Below are positions 1-9,800 of a stretch of DNA of 24,005 nucleotides, one piece after another (position 1 is the stretch's first letter; each line of letters opens with the position of its first letter). Under the pieces are notes generated by a model. That model searched no databases, was not told where the DNA came from, and saw only the letters and a program-made list of their open reading frames with translations. Origin of the DNA: Minisyncoccota bacterium (lineage in GTDB: Bacteria; Patescibacteriota; Minisyncoccia; Minisyncoccales; RBG-13-42-11). The translations under genes were made by a program, and so were the position numbers. The stretch lies in assembly GCA_028687495.1 (NCBI GenBank), contig JAQUAA010000007.1:1-24005 (forward strand). The letters are read 5' to 3'.

Positions 1-332
1 GGAATGGAAGTTATTGTTATCTTGTCGTCCTGTTGAATTGCTGATTCTATCAGTTTGTTGCCAGGATCTGAGATTCCGGGCGTTCCGGCGTCTGAAAACA
101 AGGCTAAATTTTTTCCCTGTTTCAGTAAATCCACAATGTAATCAATTTTCTGAAGTTTTGAATACTGGTGATAGCTCAGCACGGAAGTTTTTATTTGATA
201 ACGATCCAGCAGTTTCCTCGTCGTCCTCGTATCTTCGCACAAAATTAAATCAACCTCCCTTAATACTTCTAAAGCTCGGAGGCTGATGTCTTTGAGATTG
301 CCGATTGGGGTCGCAACGATGTATAAAGCCAT
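1..332 (-). CDS. rsmI: 16S rRNA (cytidine-1402-2'-O)-methyltransferase RsmI, C-terminal part missing (window edge)
   Basis: RsmI methylates the 2'-O of C1402 in 16S rRNA at the ribosomal decoding centre, using S-adenosylmethionine. I read the minus strand directly: translation from the ATG at 332 starts MALYIVATPIGNLKD, the hallmark N-terminus of the family. It continues with LCEDTRTTRKLL and LFSDAGTPGISDPG, the conserved tetrapyrrole-methylase-fold motifs that shape the SAM pocket. About 110 residues are present and the frame runs off the left edge of the window, so it is an edge truncation and not a pseudogene. The family is usually around 270-290 residues. It is the last visible gene of the minus-strand argS operon, starting 6 bp after the stop of the PerM-like gene, so it is probably co-transcribed with the tRNA synthetases. 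Identification is firm; the missing part cannot be judged. Confidence 0.93.
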   Translation of the reverse strand, partial: MALYIVATPIGNLKDISLRALEVLREVDLILCEDTRTTRKLLDRYQIKTSVLSYHQYSKLQKIDYIVDLLKQGKNLALFSDAGTPGISDPGNKLIESAIQQDDKITITSI

Positions 333-338
333 TTTTAT

Positions 339-1379
339 CTAGGTCACAATTGTTCTGTCCTGAGGAACGTATTCCTTTTTTCTTTTTAAGAAATCTCTGA
401 TGAATTCAAATAAGATTCCGGTCAAGGGAATGGCCAGGACCGCTCCCAATATTCCTAAAAGCTTGGCCCCCACTGATAAAGAAATTAAAACCATGACCGG
501 CGGCAAACCGACGAATTTCTTGGTCAGAATGGGAGCAATAATGTTTCCTTCAACTTGCTGAATCAAAAAGAAGGCTATCAAGACGAATAATGCTTTTAGC
601 CATGAATCCAGGGCGACGAAAAGAAAGGCAACGGCTCCAACGATAACCGGTCCCAAAACGGGAATAAAATTTAAGACGCCAGCCAAAAGAGACAAACTTA
701 ACGCATATTTTACGTTAAACAAATAAAGAGTGATGAAGAAAGCGATACCGACGAAAACACAGGTCAGAATCCTGCTTCCAAACCAGCCTGAAACCTTGTT
801 TTGAGACCTTTCCCAGAGGGATAAAACATATGCCTCATATTTTTTGGGCGACAAAAGACTGATTACTTTTTCAACCCAACCTTCTTCAAAAGAGAGAAAA
901 AGAGCGATGGCTAAAATGAAAATAGTTGAACCGATTCCTCCGAAAAATAGTGCTAAAGCGCTCAGGATGTCAGACGAGGCTTTCTGAAGCATGTTACCAA
1001 TGGCCTGGGTAAAAGTTTCCATGCTTTCAAAGGCCTCTATCCCTAAACCCCTCAAAGGTGGAGCAATCTTTTCAAAATACTGGGGGAAAAGCTGGGAAAA
1101 TTGCTGAATTTCCAGCACGAACATCGGCGCCGTCCAATAAATAGTCAATCCCAAAATACCGAAGATGGCCACATATATGAATATCACGGCTAATGTTCTG
1201 GGAATTCTTAATTTTTGCAGGAACTTAATGGCGGGGTTGAATAAAACCGAAATAATTAGGGCGAAAATAAACCAAATTAAAATATCTCTTATTAGATAAA
1301 CAATGTAGAAAATCAGGAAAGCGAAAGAAATCTTCAGAATAGTACCCCAAGAAATATCTAGAACTTTATCGCCATTCAT
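339..1379 (-). CDS. AI-2E/PerM-family membrane transporter
   Basis: This 346-residue polytopic membrane protein resembles the AI-2E transporter/PerM (UPF0118) family. Its members are proposed permeases or ion antiporters, and the substrate cannot be told from sequence. There are about seven or eight hydrophobic segments: a paired N-terminal block (residues about 12-60), one near 62-85, one near 140-165, and a C-terminal cluster from about 200 to 330. The C-terminal half carries the family-typical run ending VEGNIIAPILTKKFVGLPP (starting near residue 276) and PVLGPVIVGAVAF. Length matches the family norm of 330-370. The central soluble stretch (about 85-140) is the usual extracytoplasmic or cytoplasmic loop. 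It begins 3 bp after the M16 peptidase stop and ends 6 bp before rsmI, so it lies inside the same operon. A role in quorum sensing should not be assumed from the family name. Confidence 0.85.
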   Translation of the reverse strand: MNGDKVLDISWGTILKISFAFLIFYIVYLIRDILIWFIFALIISVLFNPAIKFLQKLRIPRTLAVIFIYVAIFGILGLTIYWTAPMFVLEIQQFSQLFPQYFEKIAPPLRGLGIEAFESMETFTQAIGNMLQKASSDILSALALFFGGIGSTIFILAIALFLSFEEGWVEKVISLLSPKKYEAYVLSLWERSQNKVSGWFGSRILTCVFVGIAFFITLYLFNVKYALSLSLLAGVLNFIPVLGPVIVGAVAFLFVALDSWLKALFVLIAFFLIQQVEGNIIAPILTKKFVGLPPVMVLISLSVGAKLLGILGAVLAIPLTGILFEFIRDFLKRKKEYVPQDRTIVT

Positions 1380-1382
1380 AGC

Positions 1383-2648
1383 TTAGAGTTTTAATAACTG
1401 CTGAAATTTTGCTTTATCTTTAGTCGGACCGATTAAGGCCAAATTCAACCTTTCCGGTCTGAAAATGGCTTTGGCTACTTTAAGAATATCATCTGTAGTA
1501 ATTTTATCAACGATGTTAAACATTTCTTTGGGAGTTAAAATTCTTTTTTCCAAAAGCTCCTGACCGGCGTAAAAAGAAGCTTTGGCGTCAGAGGGTTCCA
1601 GAAGAAGGGATAACTTTCCCTTGAAATTATCTTTTGCTTTTTTAAGTTCAGAGAGGGAAACTTTTTTCTCCGATATTTTCTTGTATTCTTTCAAAATAGT
1701 TGAAATCGCCTTGTCGACTCTTCGATTGTCCACGCCAGCTCTGGTTATTAAGTAACCCGCATCGGGATCAGCTTCGTTATCCGTTTTGACGTAGTAAGCC
1801 AAGCCGAGCTTCTCCCTGACTTCGACGAACAAACGGGAGCTCATCATCCCCCCCAGAATTATTCCTAAAATTTCCAGAATAAAGTGATCCGGATGAAGAA
1901 TATTGAAAGTCCTCACTCCCAAAATCAAATGCGTCTGATCTGTTTTCTTGGGAGAAAGGAGAATTTGTGGTTTGTTTTGTTTCTCGACAACCGGAAGTTT
2001 CTTTTGAGGCTGAGTTGTTCTGATTCTTGAAAAATATTTTTTAATTTGACTTATTATTTTCGGCGAGTCGATTTTCCCGGCAACGCAGACTATCGTGTTG
2101 GAAGCGACGTATTGGGATTTTCTGTAATCTAAAATCTGCTCTTTGCTGATCCTGCCGATCGTTTCCTTTGTCCCGGCTATATCCCAGCCAGCCGGTTGGT
2201 CGCCGTAAAGCAAGGTTTTCCATAGTTCTCCGACGTAAATCATCGGCGTATCCAAATACATGTTTATTTCTTCAATTATCACTCCCCTCTCTTTTTCAAT
2301 TTCTTTTGAGGGTAGCAAAGAATTAAGATAAATGTCGGAAACCCAATCCAAAGCCGTCTCAAAATGAAGAGCGTCAACTTTGGCGAAATACCCCGTGTAT
2401 TCTTCGCCGGTAAAAGCGTTGAAAATGCCGCCAAGCTTATCAAGCTCTTCGGCTACCGCCAGAGGGGTGGGTCTTTTTTTCGTTCCCTTAAAATAAAGAT
2501 GTTCCAAAAAATGAGAAATGCCGCTCGTTTCCTTGGTTTCGTATTTGGAACCGGTTCCGACTAAAACTAAAATAGTCACCGCTTGACTATTTTTTTGAGG
2601 AACGGTGATGATCCTTAAACCATTTTTAAGCGTGGTTATTTTATGCAT
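1383..2648 (-). CDS. M16-family zinc metallopeptidase (pitrilysin / processing-peptidase type)
   Basis: The 421-residue protein has the inverted zinc motif HxxEH as HFLEH (residues 46-50). Residues 46 and 50 bind zinc and Glu49 is the catalytic base; the third zinc ligand is expected at Glu126 or Glu127 in GVIIEEINMY. The second half carries the M16C-type segment with GGMMSSRLFVEVREKLGLAY near residues 270-290, where the R/Y pair normally contacts substrate. Size and layout match the bacterial single-chain form of about 420 residues (Bacillus YmxG/MlpA type), which works as a homodimer in which both halves build a closed chamber. No signal peptide is visible, so it is probably cytoplasmic and degrades peptides. 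The ATG lies within the end of glyS, overlapping it by 8 bp, consistent with translational coupling. The exact substrate is unknown. Confidence 0.9.
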   Translation of the reverse strand: MHKITTLKNGLRIITVPQKNSQAVTILVLVGTGSKYETKETSGISHFLEHLYFKGTKKRPTPLAVAEELDKLGGIFNAFTGEEYTGYFAKVDALHFETALDWVSDIYLNSLLPSKEIEKERGVIIEEINMYLDTPMIYVGELWKTLLYGDQPAGWDIAGTKETIGRISKEQILDYRKSQYVASNTIVCVAGKIDSPKIISQIKKYFSRIRTTQPQKKLPVVEKQNKPQILLSPKKTDQTHLILGVRTFNILHPDHFILEILGIILGGMMSSRLFVEVREKLGLAYYVKTDNEADPDAGYLITRAGVDNRRVDKAISTILKEYKKISEKKVSLSELKKAKDNFKGKLSLLLEPSDAKASFYAGQELLEKRILTPKEMFNIVDKITTDDILKVAKAIFRPERLNLALIGPTKDKAKFQQLLKL

Positions 2649-3969
2649 TTAATTTTTGGTTTATGATCCCAACAAGATCGTCTATTTTTATTCTCTCCTG
2701 TTTCATCGTATCGCGGTCTCGTAAAGTGACGTCCTTCTTCTCCAGTGTCTCAAAATCAATCGTTATGGCAAAAAGCGTGCCGATTTCATCCTGCCGGCGA
2801 TATCTCCTGCCGATCGAATCGACTTCGTCATACTGACAAACAAAATTGGTTTTCAGAAGCTCATAAACTTCTTTGGCTCTTTTGACCAGTTCGGGTTTAT
2901 TTTTCACCAAGGGTAAAACGGCTGCTTTTACCGGCGCCAAATCTTTATGGATTTCAAGTAGAATTTCGCTTTCTTTCACGGCTTTTGTCGTTTTCGTCCT
3001 GCCGCCCTTAACTTCCTGATAAGCATTGATCAGAAAGGTTAGAAAACTCCTGTCGGCACCGGCTGAGGTCTCGATGATGTAAGGATAATATTTTTCTTTC
3101 GTCTCCTCGTCCAAATATTCCAGCTTCTGGCCGGAATTCTTCGAATGATTTGATAAATCCCAATCGCCCCGGTTGTGGATTCCTTCAATTTCTTTCCAGC
3201 CGAAAGGAAATTTATACTCGATATCAACCGCTCTTTTGGCGTAATGGGCCAATTCTTCTTTGGCAACTTCCCTGAATCTCAGATTTTCTTTTTTAATTCC
3301 CAAATTCAGATACCACTTCATTCTCGTTTCCTTCCAATATTCAAAAAACTTATCTGCTTCCTTGGGATGACAAAACCACTGCATTTCCATCTGCTCAAAT
3401 TCCCTGGTTCGGTAGATGAAATTGCCGGGCGTAATCTCGTTTCTGAAAGCCTTCCCCACCTGAGCTATTCCGAAAGGAATTTTCGAACGGGAGGAATTCA
3501 AAACGTTTAAAAAATTAACGTATATTCCCTGGCAAGTTTCGGCCCTCAAATAAGTCACCGCTGCTTCATCTTCGAGGGCGCCGATAAAAGTTTTCATCAT
3601 CAGGTTGAATTTGCGGGATTCGGTCAATTGGCCTCCGCAGTCAGGACACTTGTCCTTTTCCAAAAAGTCTTTTCTGAAACGGTGATGACATTTTTTGCAC
3701 TCAACCAATTCATCGGCAAAACCGGCAGTCAGGTGACCTGACGCCTGCCAGACTTTCGGATTCATTAAAATAGCGGCATCCAATCCGACGATGTTTTCCT
3801 GAAGCTGTGTCATCTCCTTCCACCATGATCTCTTAATGTTGTTTTTCATTTCCACGCCCAAGGGGCCGTAATCGTAACAGGAACCGAAACCGCCGTAAAT
3901 TTCAGAGGAAGGAAAAACAAAACCTCTCCTTTTGGCTAAAGATATAATTTTTGACATTAAATCTTCCAT
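2641..3969 (-). CDS. glyS: Glycyl-tRNA synthetase, class II single-chain (alpha2) type
   Basis: It charges tRNA-Gly with glycine. The 442-residue sequence opens with LAKRRGFVFPSSEIYGGFGS, the N-terminus of archaeal/eukaryotic-type and Gram-positive-type GlyRS (GlyQS), not the two-subunit alpha/beta enzyme of Escherichia coli. A zinc-ribbon insertion with CKKCHHRF and CPDCGG lies at about residues 91-117. Class II motif 2 appears around FRNEITPGNFIYRTREFEQME, and the anticodon-binding domain follows the phrase GADRSFLTFLINAY. Length is near the family minimum of about 450. Two in-frame starts exist: ATG at 3969 and ATG at 3957. I keep the first because MEDLM plus KI matches the usual family start. 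It begins 9 bp after the stop of the surface protein and overlaps the M16 gene by 8 bp. Confidence 0.96.
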   Translation of the reverse strand: MEDLMSKIISLAKRRGFVFPSSEIYGGFGSCYDYGPLGVEMKNNIKRSWWKEMTQLQENIVGLDAAILMNPKVWQASGHLTAGFADELVECKKCHHRFRKDFLEKDKCPDCGGQLTESRKFNLMMKTFIGALEDEAAVTYLRAETCQGIYVNFLNVLNSSRSKIPFGIAQVGKAFRNEITPGNFIYRTREFEQMEMQWFCHPKEADKFFEYWKETRMKWYLNLGIKKENLRFREVAKEELAHYAKRAVDIEYKFPFGWKEIEGIHNRGDWDLSNHSKNSGQKLEYLDEETKEKYYPYIIETSAGADRSFLTFLINAYQEVKGGRTKTTKAVKESEILLEIHKDLAPVKAAVLPLVKNKPELVKRAKEVYELLKTNFVCQYDEVDSIGRRYRRQDEIGTLFAITIDFETLEKKDVTLRDRDTMKQERIKIDDLVGIINQKLNA

Positions 3970-3978
3970 AGTTATGAA

Positions 3979-5655
3979 TTATTTGACGATTCCCTTTTCA
4001 GCGCCAACGGCTTGGTCATCGGGCAAAGTGGTATCAACTGCCGGGGAAACAGCATCAATAATTTCGTTGGTCCACTGGTCCTGACCGATAATCCGGGCTT
4101 GGCCGATTAACTCCGGACTCTGACCCCATTGACTGGCCGTAGGCACCAAAGCAACTTGAAAAGAGATATTCGGCGCCTGACTCAAAATACCCTGCCCCAC
4201 CATTAAATTGCCGACGTTCCAGACTATCTCCCGCGAATTGGAATCAAAAGTAAACTTGCCGCTTTCTTCTTCTGGGAAAATTTTGCCGGTCAAAGTGACA
4301 TAAGAAGGCAGAATGGCTTTGACTTTGACGTCTTTCATCTCGTTGTAGTAATTCTTTACCTGCCACATAATCGTATAGGTCGTTGTCTCTCCCACTTTCG
4401 GAGGAAGGGGCCCGGCGTTTCCGAAGACTTCGTCGTTAAAATATCCCTTCTGAGAAATTGCCAATTTCGAATTAACCTTGTTGGAAAATTCTTCTTTATT
4501 CTGGCTCAAATATATTTTTGTTGTGATTTGAGGATTTTTGTCTTCCAGGCTTTTAATCTCCCATTCATCCTTCAACTTTATCCAAAATTCGACTCTGCCC
4601 TCTTCCGTGGGAGATAAAAGCTGCAAGTCGTTCACTCTCCGCCAGTCCCAAATGATGGAATTGTCTCCCGGCGTATATTCCCCCTCAGGTACCCTCAATG
4701 TACTAAAATCGAAGGAAGAACCGGTAAGGGTAACCAATAAGGACATATCAGTCAAAATTTCTTCGCCGACGTTTTTGAAGAAAATTTCATAATGAAGCAG
4801 GTCGCCGGGATCGGCCACGAATTTCGGATTGCCGTTAATCTGTTGAGTAATATGCAGAGCGGGGTTGATGATGTTCGTGCCCTGGGCCGTTTCCTTCAGT
4901 AATATGAATTCTCCGTCTCGCCAAGTTCCTATTTTCGCCTGGAAAACTTTTTCTTCGCCGATTTCTCCCATAAGCTTCCCCGTGATTTCGATTCTCCCCC
5001 CCTGGGCTTTATTAAGAAGACCGAGATCCCATTCTGTTTTTTCCAGCGATTTGGGAACAGAATCGATAAATTCAAATCCGGAAGGATAGGCGACAATTAT
5101 TCTCAAGCCGGAAAGCGGATAATCGGTATTTGAAAAATAATTCAATCTGAATTTCAGTTCTTTGCCGGATTCGACGCTCGAAGACAGATCGAAGTTAAAA
5201 TTAAGGGGAACTTTTTTGATCAAAGTGGTGAAAGACGTCGCCGAACTGTAGCTGGCCTTCAGATTTTTGGGACGATAATTCAAAGTGGCCTTGGCTTCCT
5301 CAACATCCCCTTCTTTTCCTAAAAGTCGGGCTTTAAAGGAGAAAGTTTTTTCCTGGCCGGGGTAGATCGCGCCGCCCAAATCTTCTGAATTTTTAGTGAC
5401 TCTCAAAGACGATCCTTCCGAAGGCAAAGCATTATCCGGATATTCAAAAATGAGTTCGGGGTCTTCCAGGCGGATGTCCCCGTTGTTCTTGAACTTAACG
5501 GTGTACTCAACTTCCTTGAGAAGTTCCGTATCTTCCGGCCCAAGAATCTCCAATTTCAAAATTTCCTTAGAATAGATATTTCTTTGGTAATAATAAAGAC
5601 CCAAAATACCGACTACGGCTGCGATAATAATGACGAAGATGGTTATTTTCTTCAT
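3979..5655 (-). CDS. Membrane-anchored extracellular protein with Ig-like (DUF11/CARDB-like) repeats
   Basis: A single hydrophobic segment (residues about 4-24) after MKK predicts an N-terminal membrane anchor with the remaining 530 or so residues outside the cell. The exterior looks like four consecutive beta-sandwich modules, at roughly residues 30-145, 150-250, 265-395 and 405-540. They share a rhythm typical of DUF11/CARDB-like adhesion modules: an opening strand such as GKELKFRLNYFSN or PGDLLHYEIFFKNVGEE, a middle phrase like AYPSGFEFIDS or LPSYVTLTGKI, and a W-aspartate/asparagine turn (EWDLG, IIWDWRR, VWNVG). No catalytic motif or LPXTG sorting signal is visible. It sits between recO (26 bp away) and glyS (9 bp away) in a housekeeping operon, so it is probably constitutively made. 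A role in envelope structure or host contact is inference only. Confidence 0.75.
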   Translation of the reverse strand: MKKITIFVIIIAAVVGILGLYYYQRNIYSKEILKLEILGPEDTELLKEVEYTVKFKNNGDIRLEDPELIFEYPDNALPSEGSSLRVTKNSEDLGGAIYPGQEKTFSFKARLLGKEGDVEEAKATLNYRPKNLKASYSSATSFTTLIKKVPLNFNFDLSSSVESGKELKFRLNYFSNTDYPLSGLRIIVAYPSGFEFIDSVPKSLEKTEWDLGLLNKAQGGRIEITGKLMGEIGEEKVFQAKIGTWRDGEFILLKETAQGTNIINPALHITQQINGNPKFVADPGDLLHYEIFFKNVGEEILTDMSLLVTLTGSSFDFSTLRVPEGEYTPGDNSIIWDWRRVNDLQLLSPTEEGRVEFWIKLKDEWEIKSLEDKNPQITTKIYLSQNKEEFSNKVNSKLAISQKGYFNDEVFGNAGPLPPKVGETTTYTIMWQVKNYYNEMKDVKVKAILPSYVTLTGKIFPEEESGKFTFDSNSREIVWNVGNLMVGQGILSQAPNISFQVALVPTASQWGQSPELIGQARIIGQDQWTNEIIDAVSPAVDTTLPDDQAVGAEKGIVK

Positions 5656-5681
5656 GGTATTACTTTTTCTATCCTAGCAAA

Positions 5682-6410
5682 TTATTGGGTTTGTCTCAAA
5701 ACCTCGGAAAGATAGTGACTGGAAATCGTACTTAACGATTTCAAGTCACTGTTTTCTATTTTCAATTTTTCGAGCATTGTCCAGTCTCTTTTTAATATTA
5801 TTCTGATTATCTTTATTACATTTAATTCAATCGGTCTGCCAGATTTTACTTTTCCTTTGCACTGGCCGCAGAGTAATCCTCCTTCTTTCAGATTAAAAAA
5901 ATTGTTTTCCGGAGTTAATTTTTTCTGGCACGAAGAACAACGATAGAGTTCCGGCTTGTATCCCAAAATGGAAAGTAGATTCCAAAGAAAATAGTGATAG
6001 ATTACCTGATATTTGGCAGGTGGTATGCGGGGATTGTTTAATATTTTGAAGTTTTCGTTCAAGAGCTGCCAAAGTTTTTCGTCGGCTTCCTGCCCCCTGA
6101 CCAAATTATCAAAAACTTCTGATATTTTATAGGCAACAGCTAACTTGCCCAAACTTTTTCTTAAATTTTTAAAATTATCAACTAAAATGGCGTCGGTCAG
6201 GGTTTTGTATGCTTTCCCTTGAATGAACTCGATTTCCGAGAGATAAAATATTTCCAAGCCGGCTCTTAATTTTGATTTGATTTTTCTTACCGCCTTGGCC
6301 AACAATTCCAGTTTCCCGAAATCAGAAGTGAAGACGGTAAAAACTCGGTCAGTCTCCCCTTGGTCGGTTTTCTTAAGGATGAAGCCCTGGGTTCTGTAAT
6401 GAGTGAACAT
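5682..6410 (-). CDS. recO: DNA repair protein RecO
   Basis: RecO anneals single strands and, with RecR and RecF, loads RecA onto SSB-coated DNA in the gap-repair pathway. The 242-residue protein has the N-terminal OB-fold signature YRTQGFILKKTDQGETDR followed by VFTSDFGKLELLAKAVRK, which is characteristic of the family. The helical C-terminal part carries a four-cysteine zinc site, C158/C161 (CSSC) and C181/C184 (CGQC), as in Deinococcus RecO. The length is normal at about 240. It starts 1 bp after the small hypothetical gene and is followed at 26 bp by the surface protein. The operon context (tRNA synthetases) is not the era-recO arrangement common in Proteobacteria and Firmicutes. Confidence 0.93.
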   Translation of the reverse strand: MFTHYRTQGFILKKTDQGETDRVFTVFTSDFGKLELLAKAVRKIKSKLRAGLEIFYLSEIEFIQGKAYKTLTDAILVDNFKNLRKSLGKLAVAYKISEVFDNLVRGQEADEKLWQLLNENFKILNNPRIPPAKYQVIYHYFLWNLLSILGYKPELYRCSSCQKKLTPENNFFNLKEGGLLCGQCKGKVKSGRPIELNVIKIIRIILKRDWTMLEKLKIENSDLKSLSTISSHYLSEVLRQTQ

Positions 6411-6411
6411 T

Positions 6412-6795
6412 TTACTTGCCTAAGCGTTCCTTTAACCATCTGATTTTTCTGTCTACGCTAAGTTTTTCAGCTCCGGTTTTGGCTTCGCCCAGTTGTTTAT
6501 AGAGATCTTTATAAATTTGGGATTTCTCACCTTTTTCAAGATAGCCGCCGTATTTCTTTGACAGTTCTTTTCCTATTTCCATTCTTTCCTGCTCTGAAAG
6601 CATGGCACCGCCTGAACCAGGAATATAAGGAGATGACTTCCTGATTTTCCAGGCAGCCTCTGACATGGGAATGGCGGATTTGCCCCCGAAAATAGAAGGG
6701 TCTTTCGGTTCCTCTTTCGGCGGAGGACTGGCTTTTTCCGGCCGAGAACTCATGCCGCCCCGGCTTAATTCCTGTCTTCTTTCTTCTATCGCCAT
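6412..6795 (-). CDS. Small hypothetical protein, charged, Pro-rich N-terminus
   Basis: I do not recognise a function. The 127 residues split into a disordered, Pro/Ser/Lys-rich N-terminal half (about residues 1-60, with EKASPPPKEEPKDPS) and a helical charged C-terminal half (about 65-127, with LSEQERMEIGKELSKKYGGY and KLSVDRKIRWLKERLG). There is no membrane segment, signal peptide or cysteine. Coding status is supported by exact fit between ileS (10 bp) and recO (1 bp) on the same strand, and by protein-like composition. It could be a lineage-specific partner of a neighbouring product. An RNA- or nucleoprotein-binding role would be a guess from its charge. Confidence 0.7.
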   Translation of the reverse strand: MAIEERRQELSRGGMSSRPEKASPPPKEEPKDPSIFGGKSAIPMSEAAWKIRKSSPYIPGSGGAMLSEQERMEIGKELSKKYGGYLEKGEKSQIYKDLYKQLGEAKTGAEKLSVDRKIRWLKERLGK

Positions 6796-6805
6796 AAATT
6801 TAAAA

Positions 6806-9800
6806 TTATATTTTCTTAATTGCTAACCATAGATTTTTATTGTCGACCTTTATTTCTCTTTCCGCGTCAAAAACTTCTTTTTCTTTTTCTCCCAAAATCA
6901 AATCTTTGACTCTCGCTTCTCCCAGAATTAAGTTTTTCTCCCTTGTCAGAATTTTACCCAAATCGGGATCTCCCGAATATCTGACCAGAATCTTGTTTTC
7001 CGGCTTCAATCCAGCTTTCTTTCTCATTTCTTGGATATTGCGGATAATTTCCCTGACCATTCCTTCTTCCTTAAGGTCAGAAGTAATTTTTATATCCAGT
7101 TTCAATAACTTACCAAAAGTGATTTCTTTCACATTAACCTCGTCTTTTATCAATTCCAGCAAATCTTTTTCTTTTTTGAAATCGGAGTTTGTAATTTGTA
7201 ATCCGTTCAATGGCTGGCGAACTTTTATTCCAGCTTTCGCTCTTTCCGCCAGCGACAAAGCAACGATTTCCCTGACTTTTTCCATTTTTTCTTCCAGATT
7301 TTTATTAATAGATTTGGCTTCAGTTTTCGGCCAATCGTCCAAATGCACGCTTTTCTCTCCGCCCAGTTTTTTATTTATTTCTTCGCTCAGAAACGGAATA
7401 AACGGCGCCATTATTTTACTTAAGGTTAAAAGCACGAAAGCCAAAGTTTCCGAAGCCTCGGCTAGTTCTTTTTTCGTTTCCGGCTTCTGGAATCTTTTTC
7501 GAGAGCGCCTAATATGCCACTGGGATAAGTCTTCTACGACGAAAGTTTCAATGGCCCTGGGAGCCCCCGTCACGTCGTAACTATCCAATTCCTTGGTCAC
7601 TTCTCCGATAAGGCCGTTTAACTTGGAAACAATCCATTTATCTAATATATTTTTTGATTTTTGATTTTTGCCTTTAGAATTTTTGGCATATGTCTCAAAA
7701 AATATGAAAGAATTCCAGAGTGTTAAAATAAATTTCTTCAAAGTAAGGTCAACTTCCCTCTCAGAGAAAAGCTTTGAATCGCCGGGTTGATTAACGGTAT
7801 AGAAATACCAACGGGTCGCATCTGCTCCGTATTTGTCGACGATATACCAGGGATCAACGATGTTCCCTTTGGATTTTGACATTTTCTCCCCCTTCTCGTC
7901 TAAAACGTGACCCAGGGAAATAACATTTTTATAAGACAAACCTTTACCCAATAAATTGGAAATGGCGTGAAGGGTATAAAACCATCCCCGCGTCTGATCT
8001 ATGGCCTCTGAAATGTAATCTGCTGGAAACTGCTCTTTTTTATCGATCACGTCTTTGTTCTCAAAAGGATAGTGGTACTGGGCAAATGGCATACTGCCTG
8101 AATCCAACCAGCAATCAATGACTTCGGGCGTCCTTTCCATCAGACCGTTGCTGCATTTGGGACAATAAAATTTCACCCCGTCGATATAGGGTCGGTGAAA
8201 ATCAAATTCTCCTTCGTTGTTATGCGGCAAAACCTTGAATTCCAATTTGCGGAATTCTCCGGTCCTGATTCTTTTTTCTTTTTCCCATTGACGTTGTTCT
8301 AAAATTTCTTTGAGAGATTTTCCCGTCAAACTGTTTTCCAATACCGTAAGCGGCAATTCATGAGAAACGATCAAAATGTTTTTATTTTGATATTTCCCGT
8401 TGAGATCATTTAAGAAATCTGTCATCCTTTTTTGCACATCTAACAAACTTTCTCCCTCCGGTATTTTTGTTTTCAATAAATCATCTTTGCTCTTTAAAAA
8501 ATTCCAAACCTCTATCGGTTTTCCCCCGTTAAAAACTCCCACATCAAACTCTCTTATTCTTTTGTCAAAAATCAGCTTGGCGCCGGTTTCTTCGGCAACG
8601 ATTTCGGCCGTTTGCTTGGTTCTGGTAACGTCAGAAGAAAAAATCAAATCTATCTTTTTTCCTTTCAGCGTCTTGGCTGCGGATAATATCTCTTTTTTAC
8701 CTTTCTCGGTCAGATAAAGCGGTATCTTTTCCGGCCAGCAAGCCGTTATTTTCTTTATCTGAGTCTGAGATTCTCCATGCCTCAATATGAAGTAATTATT
8801 GTTTGAGAACTTTTGTTCCAGTAACTCTTTTTTCGAACCGATTACTTCGGAATTACCGCATTTTTTGCATTGCCAGATGGGCAAAGGCGTTCCCCAGTAT
8901 CTCTCCCTGGAAAAAGCCCAGTCTTTCAGTTCTTCCAACCATTCGCCAAATCTTCCTTCTTTTAAGTGCGAGGGTACCCAATTGATCTTTTTATTCTCGC
9001 TAACTAAGTCCTTTTTCACCTTCTGCATATTAATGAACCAGCTTTGCTTGGCATAATAAAGCAAGGGTGATTTGCAACGCCAGCAAAAAGGATAATCATG
9101 CTCATAGATCTCTTCCTTAAAGAGAAGATTTCTTTTCTTCAAATCCCCGATGATCAGGGGATCCGCTTCCTTCACGAAAAGTCCTGCCCAATTCTTTATT
9201 TCCGGTTTTAACTTTCCCTCCTCGTCCACCGTCAACAAAACCGGCAGATTGTTTTCTTTTCCAGCTTCCATATCCTCCTCGCCGAAAGCCGGGGCTATAT
9301 GAACCAGACCGGTTCCCTCTTCCGTGGAAACGAAATCGCCCGGAATGACAAACCAAGATTTTTTATCGGGCTTGGAAAATTTATACAACGGCTCATATCC
9401 CAGATTTAATAATTCTTTTCCCTTAAATTCTCTTATTGTTTCATATTTATCTCCCAGAACGCTCAATCTTTCCTTGGCTAAAATCAATTTTTCATTATTT
9501 ACCCTCGCCATAACATAAGTGATTTCTGGATTAACCGCCACGGCCACGTTCCCCGGCAGGGTCCAGGGAGTGGTCGTCCAGACTAATAAATAGGAATTTC
9601 CAAATTTCGCATCGGTGATTCTGAATTTAATGTAGATTGCCGGCTCTTTTATTCTTTCGTACCCCTGAGCCACCTCGTGACTCGACAAACTCGTTCCGCA
9701 TCTTGGGCAATAAGGAACCACTTTGTAACCCTTGTAGACAAGTCCTTTTTTCCAAATTTCTTTTATTATCCACCAAATCGTTTCGATATAATTCGTTTCG

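Noticed and set aside
14..286. Open frame on the plus strand at the left edge
   Set aside because: The minus strand here encodes the clear RsmI N-terminus; the plus frame is a shadow.
6840..7580. Long open frame of 246 codons on the plus strand
   Set aside because: It lies wholly antisense to ileS, is rich in Ser/Phe/Leu as expected from a shadow frame, and has no recognisable motif.
8400..8717. Open frame of 105 codons on the plus strand
   Set aside because: Antisense to the histidine-phosphatase insert of ileS; no independent coding signal.
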